64,000 bases of DNA, taken from Adiantum capillus-veneris (lineage: Eukaryota; Streptophyta; Polypodiopsida; Polypodiales; Pteridaceae). Where the stretch lies: NCBI GenBank assembly GCA_014529385.2, contig CM043970.1, positions 62,731,496 to 62,795,495 on the forward strand, read 5' to 3'. Shown here in pieces: positions 59,757-64,000 of the stretch. Under the pieces are notes generated by a model that worked only from the letters and a program-made list of their open reading frames with translations, did no database searches and was not told the origin of the DNA. The position numbers were made by a program, and so were the translations under genes. The first letter of the stretch is position 1. The number at the start of each line of letters is the position of its first letter.

Positions 59757-61428
59757 TGTTAGGATTTGACGCCCTTCTTCCCTTCTTTGACTCTCGAGCC
59801 CTTCGTATGAAGGCCACTTTGAGGAAACGCCGGTGTTTTGAAGGGAGAAGGAAAAATCTGCCCATCCTCATGGAAGGATGCTAATCCCACTCTCCTGTCA
59901 TTAGAAGGGAAACCCTTAGGAAAGCCCTTCGTGGAGTTTAACTGAGGTCAAGGCCCACCAATGATAGGAGTGGAGACATTTGCATTCACATTCACATTTT
60001 ACATATTAACAAGAATTAAAAGTAGATGAGGGGGATTAAGCCATTCATAATTTGGTAATTTTCTAAATTCTAATGGGAAATGGGCCAGTGGCCATTGCTA
60101 AGTTCTAACTTAACCTAGTGGGAAATGGGCGACTGAGTGCTCACCCAAAATTTGAAACGAGCCAGACTCCAGACCGTGGCACGAGCATCGCGAGTGTAAC
60201 TCTTGCTCTCAGCCTCTCTCTGTAGGTGTCTGTAGGGATTTGGAAAGATATTGGGTGTCGATGGTCACAAGAGCGGCTAACATCATCCCCATACACAACA
60301 AAGGAACTGCAGCAAAAGGGGAGAAAGAAATGTGGGATTTGCTACATCAACGCATGAGAGAGTTGGGAGGTCTTGTGACAACACGAAGTGTCACAAACTG
60401 TGATGTGGCATGCCCACAACACACATACACACTCTCTGCTGCCTACACCCGAAATCCGGCTGATTGCTGATGTGGCACTGCTGTACAGACAAGGTCCCGC
60501 AAATTCTGGCAAAGATCGCGGAGCTGCCACGTGGCAGGTTATACGGACGCTAGTGAAAATTGTGAAGACTGAATTGCAACAGATTTGCTTTTTGGGCATG
60601 CTTTTTGGAAATCTCACGCAATCTTTAAAAGATGCTTTATTTTACATTAAGCAAGAATGAGAGAGAAAGATTCTCTTGCTTTATTTTTCAAGGAGATTTT
60701 AACTTGAAGCTTTTGGGGGTTTTTGATTTTCAGTTTTTGGGGGCTCTGCTTTTAGCATCCCTTTGTATTCTTTAAATAAGCAGGCAGGGCCTCACAACTT
60801 AGAGCATCTAGACAGAGTCTGAGTGTGAATGCCTGCCCACACTCTTGTACTTTGAACACATATTAATACATAAAGAAATATCAAAAGGGGCGCCAGTCTT
60901 TGGGGCCAATATCTCTACGCACGGAACTCCGTCGGGCCAGTGTGGAATCAATTGTGAACTGTGAATTGTTCTAAAGTTTTTATTTGTGTTGTTGCGGTAG
61001 ATTCTCGACTTGGAGTGTCCAAGTCTGCTACACAAAGACTCGTGAGCAAAGACTTGCGAGCAGCCTTCAGACTCTTCTCAGGCTCTCAGTCTGCCCCCTA
61101 TTAAGCTTCAGCCTCGGACAATGTAAGAATTGATTAGTTTCTCCAATAGAGTCTACTTGTTTCTTGTATGGAAAATGGATGCCTTGACATTCAATTTGCA
61201 TTTGTACAAATGAATGTTTCTACGACTCTTTGCTGGCCTTTGTCATGAACAAGTATTTGGTAGTGCTGAAAAATGCTTGTTCTTTAAGTTTTTTGTGTTG
61301 CGTAAGGGGACATTTTTTACTCTTCTGTCATTGAAAGGGCAATGTTAATTTTTTCCCTTCTATCCAGAAGGGCATACTTCTTACATACCTGTCTTTTGAC
61401 ATTTTGTGTTGCCTGTCAAATCCTAACA
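59757..61428 (+). mobile_element. Solo-LTR-like insert in the copia gag gene
   Basis: It begins TGTTAGGATTTGAC and ends with the exact inverse, GTCAAATCCTAACA, a 14-base inverted repeat with TG...CA ends. CAG is present on both sides; CACAG can also be read as a 5-bp duplication if the last two element bases are counted (59752-59756, 61427-61431). Removing it rejoins the two gag parts. It contains a TATA-like TTTAAATAAG near 60771 and a short frame at 60240-60470 (MVTRAANIIPIHNKG) with no known domain. A solo LTR is the best reading; a small non-autonomous element is the alternative. Confidence 0.75.
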
Positions 61429-61685
61429 CAGGTGGTGCAACTATTTGTAAAGTGCACATAGTTATCGTGGAGTGATGTGATAATTATGCCAAGCACTTGT
61501 ACATCTTTAGCTTGTGCTTGTGTGATTTGGGCCATAGTGAGAGTGCCTTCAACAGAAGTGGATGGTTCGCTTACTCTCAGTTTTACGACAGACCATAGTT
61601 GCTTTTTCATAAGATATCCTCGCAGCTTGGTTTGCCACGTGTGGAAGCATTCGCCATTAAATTCTTCAATTCCCTTTTCTCCCAT
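61429..61685 (-). pseudogene. Copia gag, N-terminal part
   Basis: It starts at ATG 61685 (MGEKGIEEFNGECFHTWQTK), with the FxGxxFxxW pattern of copia gag N-termini. It runs to HFTNSCTT, where the insert at 59757-61428 interrupts it. The gag continues at 59756. Confidence 0.88.
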
Positions 61686-62572
61686 AGTGCCAACAGGGGG
61701 GTCTTAACACTTGACACTTTGTCAAGGTCAGTGTCTGCCTCTTTACAATAGGTGGTGTGAGATTAAAACAATTCCTTGATTGTGAAGTCACTCTTCACAA
61801 AAGATTTGTGAAGCACCTCTTCACATAATTATTCCGCCTTGAGAGAATTAAAAGAAAATACGGTTCCTTTGCATTGCTTCATGTGAAATTTAAATTTCTT
61901 TTCGTTCTTTTGTAGATTTGATTTTCTCTGTCTTGCTTCGCATGAAGAGCCGTCGTGTGTATAAAATTTGAAGGGTCGGTTTTCTTGGTGTGGGCGACGG
62001 CTGGCCTGTAAGCCATGAAGGGATTGAGTTTTGATTCTCCCACTTTGATAATGAGGTCATATTCTCTTAGTGTCAATGGACACCTTGTGATCTCACAGGT
62101 AAGTGAAATCCAAAATTAAAATAAAACAAGATGTGCAGTGAAATGGAGAAATCTGTAGAACAAGCAGGACTCGTTGGTTGAGTTGCTGAGCAAAAAGGCA
62201 CAGCTACACTTGATTATAGGGTGTAGTGGGGGTCGCTTTGGAGCTGCAATTGCATCCACAGGGGCTGATTGGCAAAACTCCAAGGACGAGAAGAGATTCC
62301 GAAGCAAAGCCGAAGCCATCGAATGAGGTGATAAGCTGAAATTTTCATCTTTGCATGTCTAAAGTTGTAGGAGAGAGCACCTTAGTGAGGAAAAAACGTC
62401 TGCTAGCTCAGATCGAAGCAACTTCAATCCATGCTCTTGATTTTCTTCGATCAAGGGGATGATTTGGGCTTCTTTATCACCTTCTAATCAATGATTAATG
62501 CACTTGAAAATCAGTAAATTGGGATTTTGTGTGATGCTAATAGGATTGTGAAGCTTGTCGTGATGCTCACTA
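61686..62572 (-). other. Leader of the gag-only copia element
   Basis: About 0.9 kb between the primer-binding site and the gag start. Small frames at 62319-62116 and 62076-61879 have no recognised domain. The length is long for a copia leader and may contain packaging signals. Confidence 0.5.
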
Positions 62573-62584
62573 GCTCTGATACCA
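62573..62584 (-). other. Primer-binding site (initiator Met tRNA)
   Basis: Read on -, TGGTATCAGAGC matches the standard plant copia site complementary to the 3' end of initiator Met tRNA, two bases inside the LTR end. Confidence 0.92.
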
Positions 62585-62586
62585 GT

Positions 62587-62896
62587 TGTTGGGGCTAATG
62601 TGTGTGTGTGTGTGTGTGCATGCTCAAGGAGGTTTGTGTGTGTGTACATAGCTTACACAGTTAGAGAGAGAAAGAGAGTACTCGTGATTTTGACTCAAAA
62701 GGTGTTTCATTAAAGTACACACCATAGCATAAAAATATGTACATAGAGGGCTTTATTTATAAGCCTGGAGTACATATCCGGCTAGAGCTCCTCCTTTCTA
62801 CTTATCTTACACATAGGCCAAATGCCAATAGAAAATAGTATGCACATGTAGAGGTGTTTCCCATAGTCGTTGAAGAAGGACATGCCTATCTCAACA
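62587..62896 (-). repeat. 5' LTR of the gag-only copia element (310 bases)
   Basis: On +, it begins TGTTGGGGCTAATG and ends CCTATCTCAACA, followed by the TSD ACAAG. Its (GT)n tract is only about 19 bases. Confidence 0.93.
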
Positions 62897-62901
62897 ACAA
62901 G

Positions 62902-63160
62902 CCTCTCACTCTTGACAACACCAGTTGTGAGGCTCCTATGAGGAAAGCCCTCTTCTAGTTCTTGTCTTATGTTCAAGTCTTGTCCTTGCAATCAAGCCTT
63001 GTCTTGTACTCAAGTCATGTAATCCAAGTCTTGTATCTAGCTCTCTTAATAAAGTATTAAGTCTTATAATCAAGATTAATCTTATCATCAAGTCCCAAGT
63101 TATTTTACATTGTGATCACCTCCTCTTGCTCTCTTCTAGCTCTGTACGCGCTCATAACAG
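62902..63160 (+). repeat. R-U5 part of the split gypsy 5' LTR
   Basis: Sequence after the copia TSD continues the LTR interrupted at 58535, with AAG-TCTTGT-rich repeats and an AATAAA at 63048. The LTR probably ends near TCATAACA (63160). The following TTTGGCCAGACTATC may be a worn primer-binding site of the TTTGGTATCAGA type. Confidence 0.5.
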
Positions 63161-63199
63161 TTTGGCCAGACTATCATCTCTTAATCTTCTCAAGCCACC

Positions 63200-63355
63200 A
63201 TGGAGCCAACGATGAAAGGTGTCATCAGCGCATTGCAAAGCATCCAAGCTCAGTTACAAGAACTTTGCGAGAGTATCGCTCAACTTCAAGTAGAGAAACC
63301 CCTAATCTTGGGTCCGGCCTTGCAAGATCTTCAAAAACAAATTCAAGAGCTTTAA
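63200..63355 (+). pseudogene. Gypsy gag N-terminus
   Basis: ATG 63200 lies in a good plant start context (CCACCATGG). The 51 residues MEPTMKGVISALQSIQAQLQ onward form a Gln/Leu-rich coiled-coil-like segment and stop at TAA 63353. In related gypsy elements a similar segment precedes the gag core, so this is read as a gag start cut by a stop. Confidence 0.6.
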
Positions 63356-63426
63356 GAGACAAGCACACATCAAGCATGAGCTATTCTCAACAACATAAGA
63401 AGGAGCTGAAGATCGAAGTTTAGAGG

Positions 63427-64000
63427 TTTTCTCCAACAAGTACGTCTCTTCATTCGAATGCAACAAGAGCGTTATCTAGATGATTCCTCTCAAGTAGATC
63501 TTATTGGGACCCTCCTCTTGGTTATGTCTCTCTCTTGGTTTGCTCCCTTACTTGAAAAAGAGTCTCCTCTCCTTCATGACTTCGAAGTTTTTGTGCGGGA
63601 GTTCTCTACAACCTTTGGGGATACTGATAGAGCAAGGGTTACTGAAACCAAACTTAGAAATCTCCACCAAGAAACAAGACTTGCATCCGTCTGTGCATCC
63701 AAATTTCGATAGCCCACTTGTGATTTGACTTGGCATGAGGATATTTTATTAGCCAATTTTGGTGGGGATTAAAGGATGGTGTAAAAGATCTTTTATTGAC
63801 TATGCCAAAGGTTCACACACTAAGCAAGTTCATCTCTCACGGATTGTGAAGCATTACAAGATTCAGGCGCAACGGCGTGCTTCATGGACAAAGAATTTGC
63901 AAAAGAACAAGGCATACCACTTGTGGAAAGGTATAATCCAGCAACTATAGAAGTCATTGATGGTTGTCCCCTTGCTTCAGAGGATGTCACGTATGAAACT
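63427..64000 (+). pseudogene. Gypsy gag core and protease, running off the window
   Basis: The retrotransposon gag domain is clear at 63427-63712 (VRLFIRMQQERYLDDSSQVD, SWFAPLLEKESPLLHDFEVF, FVREFSTTFGDTDRARVTET). Pieces then appear in other frames (CDLTWHEDILLANF; LKDGVKDLLLTMPKVHTLSK). From about 63855 a protease starts at once: LQDSGATACFMDKEFAKEQG, with the DSG active site, then IPLVERYNPATIEVIDG to the window end. The normal zinc-knuckle segment between gag and protease is missing, which points to an internal deletion. Confidence 0.88.

Overview
This window is gene-poor, retrotransposon-dense nuclear DNA of a land plant with a large genome. It holds Ty1/copia, Ty3/gypsy, LINE, hAT and Helitron sequences, all of plant-type families, together with many long (GA)n, (GT)n and (AT)n tracts. 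I see no intact host gene, no rRNA, no tRNA, no CRISPR array and no prokaryotic signal. The species cannot be told from the sequence. Almost every protein-like region is broken by stops or frameshifts, so nearly all coding calls are pseudogenes.

The central result is a nested stack that can be read from junctions and target-site duplications (TSDs). A 5'-truncated LINE on the - strand (outer limits about 4559 and 50147) is split by one hAT transposon (4842-48442), whose two ends carry CAGGGATTT termini and an identical 8-bp TSD, AAGATGGC. Inside the hAT lie: a broken hAT transposase on the - strand (12327 down to about 8217), itself split by a solo LTR (8456-10709, TSD ATGT); a protein-kinase-like pseudogene (about 6660-8065); a Ty3/gypsy element with a second RNase H (16209-28295, - strand, badly mismatched LTRs); and a complete-looking Helitron (31823-47751, TC...CTAG, between A and T). 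The Helitron's helicase gene is in turn split by a gag-only LTR retrotransposon (35334-41487, TSD ACGT) of the same LTR family as the solo LTR. Removing each insert with one TSD copy rejoins the interrupted reading frame or element.

Outside the stack, the left flank (1-4558) has a copia integrase fragment, simple repeats and one arm of an inverted repeat. The right flank has the opposite arm (about 50430-51200), two copia pieces joined head to tail (53030-56470), another hAT end (56839), and a + strand gypsy element that starts near 57.3 kb and runs off the window. The 5' LTR of that gypsy has a heat-shock-element cluster before its TATA box and is split by a gag-only copia element (58536-62896, TSD ACAAG). 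The gag gene of that copia element is split by a 1.67-kb solo-LTR-like insert (59757-61428).

The window is therefore a layered record of transposon activity, with two gag-only non-autonomous LTR elements, two transposons carrying host-like coding sequence, and microsatellites that have grown unequally between paired LTRs.
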